64,000 nucleotides of DNA from Alitta virens (taxonomy: Eukaryota; Annelida; Polychaeta; Phyllodocida; Nereididae), in assembly GCA_932294295.1 (NCBI GenBank), contig OW028585.1, positions 30,674,720-30,738,719 on the forward strand. The letters run 5' to 3'. This document shows, piece after piece, positions 49,270 through 61,400 of this stretch (its first letter is position 1; every line of letters begins with the position of its first letter). Position numbers and translations under genes: made by a program. The notes below the pieces were generated by a model. The model saw only the letters and a list, made by a program, of their open reading frames with translations. It searched no databases and was not told where the DNA came from.

Positions 49270-51780
49270 GTCTTAAAGTGACGTTTCCCTGTCTGGCTAT
49301 TCTAAGGTCTTAATGGTGAGGTGGTTTTAATACTGAAGTGGCCTTAAAGTGAGGTTTCCCTGTCTGTCTATTCTAAGGTCTTAATGGTGAGGGGGTCTTA
49401 ATACTGAGGTGCTCTTAAATTGAGGTTTCCCTGTCTGTCTATTCTAAGGTCTTAATGGTGAGGTGGTCTTATTACTGAGGTGGTCTTAATACTGAAGTGG
49501 CCTTAATTGTGAGGTGGTCTTAAATTGAGGTTTCCTTGTCTGTCTATTCTAAGGTCTTAATTGTGAAGTGGTCTTAAGACTGAGGTTGTCTTAAAGTGAG
49601 GTTTCCCTGTCTATCTATTCTAAGGTCTTAATGGTGAGGTGGTCTTAATACTGAAGTGGCCTTAAAGTGAGGTTTCCCTGTCTGTCTATTCTAAGGTCTT
49701 AATGGTGAGGGGGTCTTAATACTGAGGTGCTCTTAAATTGAGGTTTCCCTGTCTGTCTATTCTAAGGTCTTAATGGTGAGGTGGTCTTATTACTGAGGTG
49801 GTCTTAATACTGAAGTGGCCTTAATTGTGAGGTGGTCTTAAATTGAGGTTTCCTTGTCTGTCTATTCTAAGGTCTTAATTGTGAAGTGGTCTTAAGACTG
49901 AGGTTGTCTTAAAGTGAGGTTTCCCTGTCTATCTATTCTAAGGTCTTAATGGTGAGGTGGTCTTAATACTGAAGTGGCCTTAAAGTGAGGTTTCCCTGTC
50001 TGTCTATTCTAAGGTCTTAATGGTGAGGTGGTCTTAATACTGAGGTGGTCTTAATACTGAAGTGGCCTTAATTGTGAGGTGGTCTTAAATTGAGGTTTCC
50101 CTGTCTGTCTATTCTAAGGTCTTAATGGTGAAGTGGTCTTAAGACTGAGGTTGTCTTAAAGTGAGGTTTCCCTGTCTGTCTATTCTAAGGTCTTAATGGT
50201 GAGGTGGCCTTAATACTGAAGTGGCCTTAAAGTGAGGTTTCCCTGTCTGTCTATTCTAAGGTCTTAATGGTGAGGTGGTCTTATTACTGAGGTGGTCTTT
50301 ATACTGAAGTGGCCTTAAAGTGAGGTTTCCCTGTTTGTCTATTCTAAGGTCTTAATGGTGAGGTGGTCTTATTACTGAAGTGGCCTTAAAGTGAGGTTTC
50401 CCTGTCTGTCTATTCTAAGGTCTTAATGGTGAGGTGGTCTTAATACTGAAGTGGCCTTAAAGTGAGGTTTCCCTGTCTGTCTATTCTAAGGTCTTAATGG
50501 TGAGGTGGTCTTATTACTGAGGCTGTCTTAAAGTGACGTTTCCCTGTCTGGCTATTCTAAGGTCTTAATGGTGAGGTGGTTTTAATACTGAAGTGGCCTT
50601 AAAGTGAGGTTTCCCTGTCTGTCTATTCTAAGGTCTTAATGGTGAGGGGGTCTTAATACTGAGGTGCTCTTAAATTGAGGTTTCCCTGTCTGTCTATTCT
50701 AAGGTCTTAATGGTGAGGTGGTCTTATTACTGAGATGGTCTTAATACTGAAGTGGCCTTAATTGTGAGGTGGTCTTAAATTGAGGTTTCCTTGTCTGTCT
50801 ATTCTAAGGTCTTAATTGTGAAGTGGTCTTAAGACTGAGGTTGTCTTAAAGTGAGGTTTCCCTGTCTATCTATTCTAAGGTCTTAATGGTGAGGTGGTCT
50901 TAATACTGAAGTGGCCTTAAAGTGAGGTTTCCCTGTCTGTCTATTCTAAGGTCTTAATGGTGAGGGGGTCTTAATACTGAGGTGCTCTTAAATTGAGGTT
51001 TCCCTGTCTGTCTATTCTAAGGTCTTAATGGTGAGGTGGTCTTATTACTGAGGTGGTCTTAATACTGAAGTGGCCTTAATTGTGAGGTGGTCTTAAATTG
51101 AGGTTTCCTTGTCTGTCTATTCTAAGGTCTTAATTGTGAAGTGGTCTTAAGACTGAGGTTGTCTTAAAGTGAGGTTTCCCTGTCTATCTATTCTAAGGTC
51201 TTAATGGTGAGGTGGTCTTAATACTGAAGTGGCCTTAAAGTGAGGTTTCCCTGTCTGTCTATTCTAAGGTCTTAATGGTGAGGTGGTCTTAATACTGAGG
51301 TGGTCTTAATACTGAAGTGGCCTTAATTGTGAGGTGGTCTTAAATTGAGGTTTCCCTGTCTGTCTATTCTAAGGTCTTAATTGTGAAGTGGTCTTAAGAC
51401 TGAGGTTGTCTTAAAGTGAGGTTTCCCTGTCTGTCTATTCTAAGGTCTTAATGGTGAGGTGGCCTTAATACTGAAGTGGCCTTAAAGTGAGGTTTCCCTG
51501 TCTGTCTATTCTAAGGTCTTAATGGTGAGGTGGTCTTATTACTGAGGTGGTCTTTATACTGAAGTGGCCTTAAAGTGAGGTTTCCCTGTTTGTCTATTCT
51601 AAGGTCTTAATGGTGAGGTGGTCTTATTACTGAAGTGGCCTTAAAGTGAGGTTTCCCTGTCTGTCTATTCTAAGGTCTTAATGGTGAGGTGGTCTTATTA
51701 CTGAGGCTGTCTTAAAGTGAGGTTTCCCTGTCTGGCTATTCTAAGGTCTTAATGGTGAGGTGGTCTTAATACTGAAGTGG
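49270..51780 (+). repeat. 1255-bp higher-order repeat pair
   Basis: Markers acgttt 49281/50536 and gaggtggcct 50201/51456 are 1255 bp apart, giving two tandem copies. The related pair in the right-hand copy has a spacing of 1468 bp (gttttaa 58841/60309; gaggtggcc 59718/61186), longer by 213 bp, that is three 71-bp units. Confidence 0.75.
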
Positions 51781-52977
51781 CCTTAAAGTGAGGTTTCCCT
51801 GTCTGTCTATTCTAAGGTCTTAATGGTGAGGGGGTCTTAATACTGAGGTGCTCTTAAATTGAGGTTTCCCTGTCTGTCTATTCTAAGGTCTTAATGGTGA
51901 GGTGGTCTTAATACTGAAGTGGCCTTAAAGTGAGGTTTCCCTGTCTGTCTATTCTAAGGTCTTAATGGTGAGGTGGTCTTATTACTGAGGCTGTCTTAAA
52001 GTGAGGTTTCCCTGTCTGGCTATTCTAAGGTCTTAATGGTGAGGTGGTTTTAATACTGAAGTGGCCTTAAAGTGAGGTTTCCCTGTCTGGCTATTCTAAG
52101 GTCTTAATGGTGAGGGGGTCTTAATACTGAGGTGCTCTTAAATTGAGGTTTCCCTGTCTGTCTATTCTAAGGTCTTAATGGTGAGGTGGTCTTATTACTG
52201 AGGTGGTCTTAATACTGAAGTGGCCTTAATTGTGAGGTGGTCTTAAATTGAGGTTTCCTTGTCTGTCTATTCTAAGGTCTTAATTGTGAAGTGGTCTTAA
52301 GACTGAGGTTGTCTTAAAGTGAGGTTTCCCTGTCTATCTATTCTAAGGTCTTAATGGTGAGGTGGTCTTAATACTGAAGTGGCCTTAAAGTGAGGTTTCC
52401 CTGTCTGTCTATTCTAAGGTCTTAATGGTGAGGGGGTCTTAATACTGAGGTGCTCTTAAATTGAGGTTTCCCTGTCTGTCTATTCCAAGGTCTTAATGGT
52501 GAGGTGGTCTTATTACTGAGGTGGTCTTAATACTGAAGTGGCCTTAATTGTGAGGTGGTCTTAAATTGAGGTTTCCTTGTCTGTCTATTCTAAGGTCTTA
52601 ATTGTGAAGTGGTCTTAAGACTGAGGTTGTCTTAAAGTGAGGTTTCCCTGTCTGTGTATTCTAAGGTCTTAATGGTGAGGTGGTCTTAATAGAAGTGGCC
52701 TTAAAGTGAGGTTTCCCTGTCTGTCTATTATAAGGTCTTACTGGTGAGGTGGTCTTATTACTGAGGTGGTCTTAAAGTGAGGTTTCCCTGTCTGTCTATT
52801 CTAAGGTCTTAATGGTGAGGTGGTCTTAATACTGAAGTGGCCTTAAAGTGAGGTTTCCCTGTCTGTCTATTCTAAGGTCTTAATGGTGAGGTGGTCTTAA
52901 TACTGAAGTGGCCTTAAAGTGAGGTTTCCCTGTCTGTCTATTCTAAGGTCTTAATGGTGAGGTGGTCCTATTACTGA

Positions 52978-55900
52978 GGTGGTCTTAATACTGAAGTGGC
53001 CTTAATTGTGAGGTGGTCTTAAATTGAGGTTTCCTTGTCTGTCTATTCTAAGGTCTTAATTGTGAAGTGGTCTTAAGACTGAGGTTGTCTTAAAGTGAGG
53101 TTTCCCTGTCTATCTATTCTAAGGTCTTAATGGTGAGGTGGTCTTAATACTGAAGTGGCCTTAAAGTGAGGTTTCCCTGTCTGTCTATTCTAAGGTCTTA
53201 ATGGTGAGGTGGTCTTAATACTGAGGTGCTCTTAAATTGAGGTTTCCCGGTCTGTCTATTCTAAGGTCTTAATGGTGAGGTGGTCTTAATACTGAGGTGG
53301 TCTTAATACTGAAGTGGCTTTAATTGTGAGGTGGTCTTAAATTGAGGTTTCCCTGTCTGTCTATTCTAAGGTCTTAATTGTGAAGTGGTCTTAAGACTGA
53401 GGTTGTCTTAAATTGAGGTTTCCCTGTCTGTCTATTCTAAGGTCTTAATGGTGCGGTGGTCTTAATACTGAAGTGGCCTTAAAGTGAGGTTTCCCTGTCT
53501 GTCTATTCTAAGGTCTTAATGGTGAGGTGGTCTTAATACTGAGGCTGTCTTTAAGTGAGGCTTCCCTGTCTGTCTATTCTAAGGTCTTAATGGTGAGGTA
53601 GTCTTAATACTGAAGTGGCCTTAAAGTGAGGTTTCCCTGTCTGTCTATTCTAAGGTCTTAATGGTGAGGTGGTCTTATTACTGAAGTGGCCTTCAAGTGA
53701 GGTTTCCCTGTCTGTCTATTCTAAGGTCTTATTTGTGAGGTGGTCTTAATACTGAGGCTGTCTAAAAGTGAGGTTTCCCTGTCTGGCTATTCTAAGGTCT
53801 TAATGGTGAGGTGGTCTTAATACTGAGGCTGTCTTAAGGTATGGTTTCCTTGTCTAACTATTCTAAGGTCTTAATGGTGAGGTGGTCTTAATACTGAAGT
53901 GGCCTTAAAGTGAGGTTTCCCTGTCTGTCTATTCTAAGGTCTTAATGGTGAGGTGGTCTCATTACTGAAGTGGCCTTAAAGTGAGGTTTCCCTGTCTGTC
54001 TATTCTAAGGTCTTAATGGTGAGGTGGTCTTATTACTGAAGTGGCCTTAAAGTGAGGTTTCCCTGTCTGTCTATTCTAAGGTCTTATTTGTGAGGTGGTC
54101 TTAATACTGAGGCTGTCTAAAAGTGAGGTTTCCCTGTCTGGCTATTCTAAGTTCTTAATGGTGAGGTGGTCTTAACACTGAAGCGGCCTTAAAGTGAGGT
54201 TTCCCTGTCTGTCTCTTCTAAGGTCTTAATGGTGAGGTGGTCTTATTACTGAAGTGGCCTTAAAGTGAGGTTTTCCTGTCTGTCTATTCTAAGGTCTTAT
54301 TTGTGAGGTGGTCTTAATACTGAGGCTGTCTTAAAGTGAGGTTTCCCTGTCTGGCTATTCTAAGGTCTTAATGGTGAGGTGGTCTTAATACTGAAGTGGC
54401 CTTAAAGTGAGGTTTCCCTGTCTGTCTATTCTAAGGTCTTAATGGTGAGGTGGTCTTATTACTGAAGTGGCCTTAAAGTGAGGTTTCCCTGTCTGTCTAT
54501 TCTAAGGTCTTAATGGTGAGGTGGTCTTATTACTGAGGCTGTCTTAATGTGAGGTTTCCCTGTCTGGCTATTCTAAGGTCTTAATGGTGAGGTGGTCTTA
54601 ATACTGAAGTGGCCTTAAATTGAGGTTTCCCTGTCTGTTTATTCTAAGGTCTTAATGGTGAGGTGGTCTTATTACTGAGGTGGTCTTAATACTGAAGTGG
54701 CCTTAATTGTGAGGTGGTCTTAAATTGAGGTTTCATTGTCTGTCTATTCTAAGGTCTTAGTTGTGAAGTTGTCTTAAGACTGAGGTTGTCATAAAGTGAG
54801 GTTTCCCTGTCTATCTATTCTAAGGTCTTAATGGTGAGGTGGTCTTAACACGGAAGTGGCCTAAAAGTGAGGTTTCCCTGTCTGTCTATTCTAAGGTCTT
54901 AATGGTGAGGTGGTCTTAATACTGAGGTGCTCTTAAATTGAGGTTTCCCGGTCTGTCTATTCTAAGGTCTTAATGGTGAGGTGGTCTTAATACTGAAGTG
55001 GCCTTAAAGTGAGGTTTCCCTGTCTGTCTATTCTAAGGTCTTAATGGTGAGGTGGTCTTATTACTGAGGTGGTCTTAATACTGAAGTGGCCTTAATTGTG
55101 AGGTGGTCTTAAATTGAGGTTTCCTTGTCTGTCTATTCTAAGGTCTTAATTGTGAAGTGGTCTTAAGACTGAGGTTGTCTTAAAGTGAGGTTTCCCTGTC
55201 TGTCTATTCTAAGGTCTTAATGGTGAGGTGGTCTTAATACTGAAGTGGCCTTAAAGTGAGGTTTCCCTGTCTGTCTATTCTAAGGTCTTAATGGTGAAGT
55301 GGTCTTAATACTGAGGTGCTCTTAATACTGAAGTGGCCTTAATTGTGAGGTGGTCTTAAATTGAGGTTTCCCTGTCTGTCTATTCTAAGGTCTTAATTGT
55401 GAAGTGGTCTTAAGACTGAGGTTGTCTTAAAGTGAGGTTTCCCTGTCTGTCTATTCTAAGGTCTTAATGGTGAGGTGGTCTTAATACTGAAGTGGCCTTA
55501 AAGTGAGGTTTCCCTGTCTGTCTATTCTAAGGTCTTAATGGTGAGGTGGTCTTATTACTGAGGTGGTCTTAATACTGAAGTGGCCTTAAAGTGAGGTTTC
55601 CCTGTCTGTCTATTCTAAGGTCTTAATGGTGAGGTGGTCTTAATACTGAAGTGGCCTTAAAGTGAGGTTTCCCTGTCTGTCTATTCTAAGGTCTAAATGG
55701 TGAGGTGGTCTTAATACTGAGGCTGTCTTAAAGTGAGGTTTCCCTGTCTGTCTATTCTAAGGTCTTAATGGTGAGGTAGTCTTAATACTGAAGTGGCCTT
55801 AAAGTGAGGTTTCCCTGTCTGTATATTCTAAGATCTTAATGGTGAGGTGGTCTTAATACTGAAGTGGCCTTCAAGTGAGGTTTCCCTGTCTGTCTATTCT

Positions 55901-58900
55901 AAGGTCTTAATGGTGAGGTGGTCTTAATACTGAGGCTGTCTTAAAGTGAGGTTTCCCTGTCTGGCTATTTTAAGGTCTTAATGGTGAGGTGGTCTTAATA
56001 CTGAGGCTGTCTTAAGGTATGGTTTCCTTGTCTAACTATTCTAAGGTCTTAATGGTGAGGTGGTCTTAATACTGAAGTGGCCTTAAAGTGAGGTTTCCCT
56101 GTCTGTATATTCTAAGATCTTAATGGTGAGGTGGTCTTAATACTGAAGTGGCCTTAAAGTGAGGTTTCCCTGTCTGTCTATTCTAAGGTCTTAATGGTGA
56201 GGTGGTCTTAATACTGAAGTGGCCTTAAAGTGAAGTTTCCCTGTCTGTCTATTCTAAGGTCCTCAAAGTGAGGTTTCCCTGTCTGTCTATTCTAAGGTCT
56301 TAATGGTGAGGTGGTCTTAATACTGAAGTGGCCTTAAAGTGAGGTTTCCCTGTCTGTCTATTCTAAGGTCTTAATGGTGAGGTGGTCTTAATACTGAAGT
56401 GGCCTTAAAGTGAGGTTTCCCTGTCTGTCTATTCTAAGGTCTTAATGGTGAGGTGGTCTTATTACTGAAGTGGCCTTAAAGTGAGGTTTCCCTGTCTTTC
56501 TAAGGTCTTAATGGTGAGGTGGTCTTAATACTGAGGCTGTCTTAAAGTGAGGTTTCCCTGTCTGCCTATTCTAAGGTCTTAATGGTGAGGTGGTCTTAAT
56601 ACTGAAGTGGCCTTAAAGTGAGGTTTCCCTGTGTGTCTATTCTAAGGTCTTAATGGTGAGGTGGTCTTATTACTGAAGTGGCCTTAAAGTGAGGCTTCCC
56701 TGTCTGTCTATTCTAAGGTCTTAATGGTGAGGTGGTCTTAATACTGAAGTTGCCTTAAAGTGAGGTTTCCCTGTCTGTGTATTCTAAGGTCTTAATGGTG
56801 AGGTGGTCTTAATAGAAGTGGCCTTAAAGTGAGGTTTCCCTGTCTGTCTATTATAAGGTCTTACTGGTGAAAGTGGTCTTATTACTGAGGTGGTCTTAAA
56901 GTGAGGTTTCCCTGTCTGTCTATTCTAAGGTTTTAATGGTGAGGTGGTCTTAATACTGAAGTGGCCTTAAAGTGAGGTTTCCCTGTCTGTCTATTCTAAG
57001 GTCTTAATGGTGAGGGGGTCTTAATACTGAGGTGCTCTTAAATTGAGGTTTCCCTGTCTGTCTATTCTAAGGTCTTAATGGTGAGGTGGTCTTATTACTG
57101 AGGTGGTCTTAATACTGAAGTGGCCTTAATTGTGAGGTGGTCTTAAATTGAGGTTTCCTTGTCTGTCTATTCTAAGGTCTTAATTGTGAAGTGGTCTTAA
57201 GACTGAGGTTGTCTTAAAGTGAGGTTTCCCTGTCTATCTATTCTAAGGTCTTAATGGTGAGGTGGTCTTAATACTGAAGTGGCCTTAAAGTGAGGTTTCC
57301 CTGTCTGTCTATTCTAAGGTCTTAATGGTGAGGTGGTCTTAATACTGAGGTGCTCTTAAATTGAGGTTTCCCGGTCTGTCTTTTCTAAGGTCTTAATGGT
57401 GAGGTGGTCTTAATACTGAGGTGGTCTTAATACTGAAGTGGCCTTAATTGTGAGGTGGTCTTAAATTGAGGTTTCCCTGTCTGTCTATTCTAAGGTCTTA
57501 ATTGTGAAGTGGTCTTAAGACTGAGGTTGTCTTAAAGTGAGGTTTCCCTGTCTGTCTATTCTAAGGTGTTAATGGTGAGGTGGTCTTAATACTGAAGTGG
57601 CCTTAAAGTGAGGTTTCCCTGTCTGTCTATTCTAAGGTCTTAATGGTGAGGTGGTCTTAATACTGAAGTGGCCTTAAAGTGAGGTTTCCCTGTCTGTCTA
57701 TTCTAAGGTCTTAATGGTGAGGTGGTCTTAATACTGAGGCTGTCTTAAAGTGAGGTTTCCCTGTCTGTCTATTCTAAGGTCTTAATGGTGAGGTGGTCTT
57801 AATACTGAGGTGCTCTTAAATTGAGGTTTCCCTGTCTGTCTATTCTAAGGTCTTAATGGTGAGGTGGTCTTATTACTGAGGTGGTCTTAATACTGAAGTG
57901 GCCTTAATTGTGAGGTGGTCTTAAATTGAGGTTTCCTTGTCTGTCTATTCTAAGGTCTTAATTGTGAAGTGGTCTTAAGACTGAGGTTGTCTTAAAGTGA
58001 GGTTTCCCTGTCTATCTATTCTAAGGTCTTAATGGTGAGGTGGTCTTAATACTGAAGTGGCCTTAAAGTGAGGTTTCCCTGTCTGTCTATTCTAAGGTCT
58101 TAATGGTGAGGTGGTCTTAATACTGAAGTGGCCTTAAAGTGAGGTTTCCCTGTCTGTCTATTCTAAGGTCTTAATGGTGAGGTGGTCTTATTACTGAGGT
58201 GGTCTTAATACTGAAGTGGCCTTAAAGTGAGGTTTCCCTGTCTGTCTATTCTAAGGTCTTGATGGTGAGGAGGTCTTATTACTGAGGCTGTCTTAAAGTG
58301 AGGTTTCCCTGTCTGTCTATTCTAAGGTCTTAATGGTGAGGTGGTCTTAATACTGAAGTGGCCTTAAAGTGAGGTTTCCCTGTCTGTCTATTCTAAGGTC
58401 TTAATGGTGAGGTGGTCTTAATACTGAGGCTGTCTTAAAGTGAGGTTTCCCTGTCTGTCTATTCTAAGGTCTTAATGGTGAGGTAGTCTTAATACTGAAG
58501 TGGCCTTAAAGTGAGGTTTCCTTGTCTGTCTATTCTAAGGTCTTAATGGTGAGGTAGTCTTACTACTGAAGTGGCCTTAAAGTGAGGTTTCCCTGTCGGT
58601 CTATTCTAAGGTCTTATTTGTGAGGTGGTCTTAATACTGAGGCTGTCTTAAAGTGAGGTTTCCCTGTCTATCTATTCTAAGGTCTTAATGGTGAGGTGGT
58701 CTTAATACTGAAGTGGCCTTAAAGTGAGGTTTCCCTGTCTGTCTATTCTAAGGTCTTAATGGTGAGGTGGTCTTATTACTGAGGCTGTCTTAAAGTGAGG
58801 TTTCCCTGTCTGGCTATTCTAAGGTCTTAATGGTGAGGTGGTTTTAATACTGAAGTGGCCTTAAAGTGAGGTTTCCCTGTCTGTCTATTCTAAGGTCTTA

Positions 58901-61400
58901 ATGGTGAGGGGGTCTTAATACTGAGGTGCTCTTAAATTGAGGTTTCCCTGTCTGTCTATTCTAAGGTCTTAATGGTGAGGTGGTCTTATTACTGAGGTGG
59001 TCTTAATACTGAAGTGGCCTTAATTGTGAGGTGGTCTTAAATTGAGGTTTCCTTGTCTGTCTATTCTAAGGTCTTAATTGTGAAGTGGTCTTAAGACTGA
59101 GGTTGTCTTAAAGTGAGGTTTCCCTGTCTATCTATTCTAAGGTCTTAATGGTGAGGTGGTCTTAATACTGAAGTGGCCTTAAAGTGAGGTTTCCCTGTCT
59201 GTCTATTCTAAGGTCTTAATGGTGAGGGGGTCTTAATACTGAGGTGCTCTTAAATTGAGGTTTCCCTGTCTGTCTATTCTAAGGTCTTAATGGTGAGGTG
59301 GTCTTATTACTGAGGTGGTCTTAATACTGAAGTGGCCTTAATTGTGAGGTGGTCTTAAATTGAGGTTTCCTTGTTTGTCTATTCTAAGGTCTTAATTGTG
59401 AAGTGGTCTTAAGACTGAGGTTGTCTTAAAGTGAGGTTTCCCTGTCTATCTATTCTAAGGTCTTAATGGTGAGGTGGTCTTAATACTGAAGTGGCCTTAA
59501 AGTGAGGTTTCCCTGTCTGTCTATTCTAAGGTCTTAATGGTGAGGTGGTCTTAATACTGAGGTGGTCTTAATACTGAAGTGGCCTTAATTGTGAGGTGGT
59601 CTTAAATTGAGGTTTCCCTGTCTGTCTATTCTAAGGTCTTAATTGTGAAGTGGTCTTAAGACTGAGGTTGTCTTAAAGTGAGGTTTCCCTGTCTGTCTAT
59701 TCTAAGGTCTTAATGGTGAGGTGGCCTTAATACTGAAGTGGCCTTAAAGTGAGGTTTCCCTGTCTGTCTATTCTAAGGTCTTAATGGTGAGGTGGTCTTA
59801 TTACTGAGGTGGTCTTTATACTGAAGTGGCCTTAAAGTGAGGTTTCCCTGTTTGTCTATTCTAAGGTCTTAATGGTGAGGTGGTCTTATTACTGAAGTGG
59901 CCTTAAAGTGAGGTTTCCCTGTCTGTCTATTCTAAGGTCTTAATGGTGAGGTGGTCTTATTACTGAGGCTGTCTTAAAGTGAGGTTTCCCTGTCTGGCTA
60001 TTCTAAGGTCTTAATGGTGAGGTGGTCTTAATACTGAAGTGGCCTTAAAGTGAGGTTTCCCTGTCTGTCTATTCTAAGGTCTTAATGGTGAGGGGGTCTT
60101 AATACTGAGGTGCTCTTAAATTGAGGTTTCCCTGTCTGTCTATTCTAAGGTCTTAATGGTGAGGTGGTCTTAATACTGAAGTGGCCTTAAAGTGAGGTTT
60201 CCCTGTCTGTCTATTCTAAGGTCTTAATGGTGAGGTGGTCTTATTACTGAGGCTGTCTTAAAGTGAGGTTTCCCTGTCTGGCTATTCTAAGGTCTTAATG
60301 GTGAGGTGGTTTTAATACTGAAGTGGCCTTAAAGTGAGGTTTCCCTGTCTGGCTATTCTAAGGTCTTAATGGTGAGGGGGTCTTAATACTGAGGTGCTCT
60401 TAAATTGAGGTTTCCCTGTCTGTCTATTCTAAGGTCTTAATGGTGAGGTGGTCTTATTACTGAGGTGGTCTTAATACTGAAGTGGCCTTAATTGTGAGGT
60501 GGTCTTAAATTGAGGTTTCCTTGTCTGTCTATTCTAAGGTCTTAATTGTGAAGTGGTCTTAAGACTGAGGTTGTCTTAAAGTGAGGTTTCCCTGTCTATC
60601 TATTCTAAGGTCTTAATGGTGAGGTGGTCTTAATACTGAAGTGGCCTTAAAGTGAGGTTTCCCTGTCTGTCTATTCTAAGGTCTTAATGGTGAGGGGGTC
60701 TTAATACTGAGGTGCTCTTAAATTGAGGTTTCCCTGTCTGTCTATTCTAAGGTCTTAATGGTGAGGTGGTCTTATTACTGAGGTGGTCTTAATACTGAAG
60801 TGGCCTTAATTGTGAGGTGGTCTTAAATTGAGGTTTCCTTGTCTGTCTATTCTAAGGTCTTAATTGTGAAGTGGTCTTAAGACTGAGGTTGTCTTAAAGT
60901 GAGGTTTCCCTGTCTATCTATTCTAAGGTCTTAATGGTGAGGTGGTCTTAATACTGAAGTGGCCTTAAAGTGAGGTTTCCCTGTCTGTCTATTCTAAGGT
61001 CTTAATGGTGAGGTGGTCTTAATACTGAGGTGGTCTTAATACTGAAGTGGCCTTAATTGTGAGGTGGTCTTAAATTGAGGTTTCCCTGTCTGTCTATTCT
61101 AAGGTCTTAATTGTGAAGTGGTCTTAAGACTGAGGTTGTCTTAAAGTGAGGTTTCCCTGTCTGTCTATTCTAAGGTCTTAATGGTGAGGTGGCCTTAATA
61201 CTGAAATGGCCTTAAAGTGAGGTTTCCCTGTCTGTCTATTCTAAGGTCTTAATGGTGAGGTGGTCTTATTACTGAGGTGGTCTTTATACTGAAGTGGCCT
61301 TAAAGTGAGGTTTCCCTGTTTGTCTATTCTAAGGTCTTAATGGTGAGGTGGTCTTATTACTGAAGTGGCCTTAAAGTGAGGTTTCCCTGTCTGTCTATTC
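52978..61400 (+). repeat. About 10-kb segment, copy 2
   Basis: The partner of 41400-51750. It carries three extra units (71 + 71 + 66 = 208 bp) at about 56280-56510, including the 66-bp form, and one extra 71-bp unit near 53400. It lacks the second 1880-bp block. All length differences are sums of unit lengths. Confidence 0.78.

Larger units (their letters stand above)
41400..51750 (+). repeat. About 10-kb segment, copy 1 (copied at 52978-61400)
   Basis: Markers: tattata unit 41155 to 52733 and CCGG anchor 41671 to 53249 (offset 11578). The gcttccc variant 41911 to 53560, the cttaaggtatgg variant 42182 to 53831 and the agttctt variant 42501 to 54150 have offset 11649, one unit more. The cacgg variant 43271 to 54849 returns to 11578. 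Further right the offset is 9764 (47092 to 56856) and then 9517 (48741 to 58258; 50201 to 59718). The main change is due to one extra 1880-bp block in copy 1. A locally replaced stretch near 42585-42710 (gacgttg, ggagagg units) breaks the match. Confidence 0.8.
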
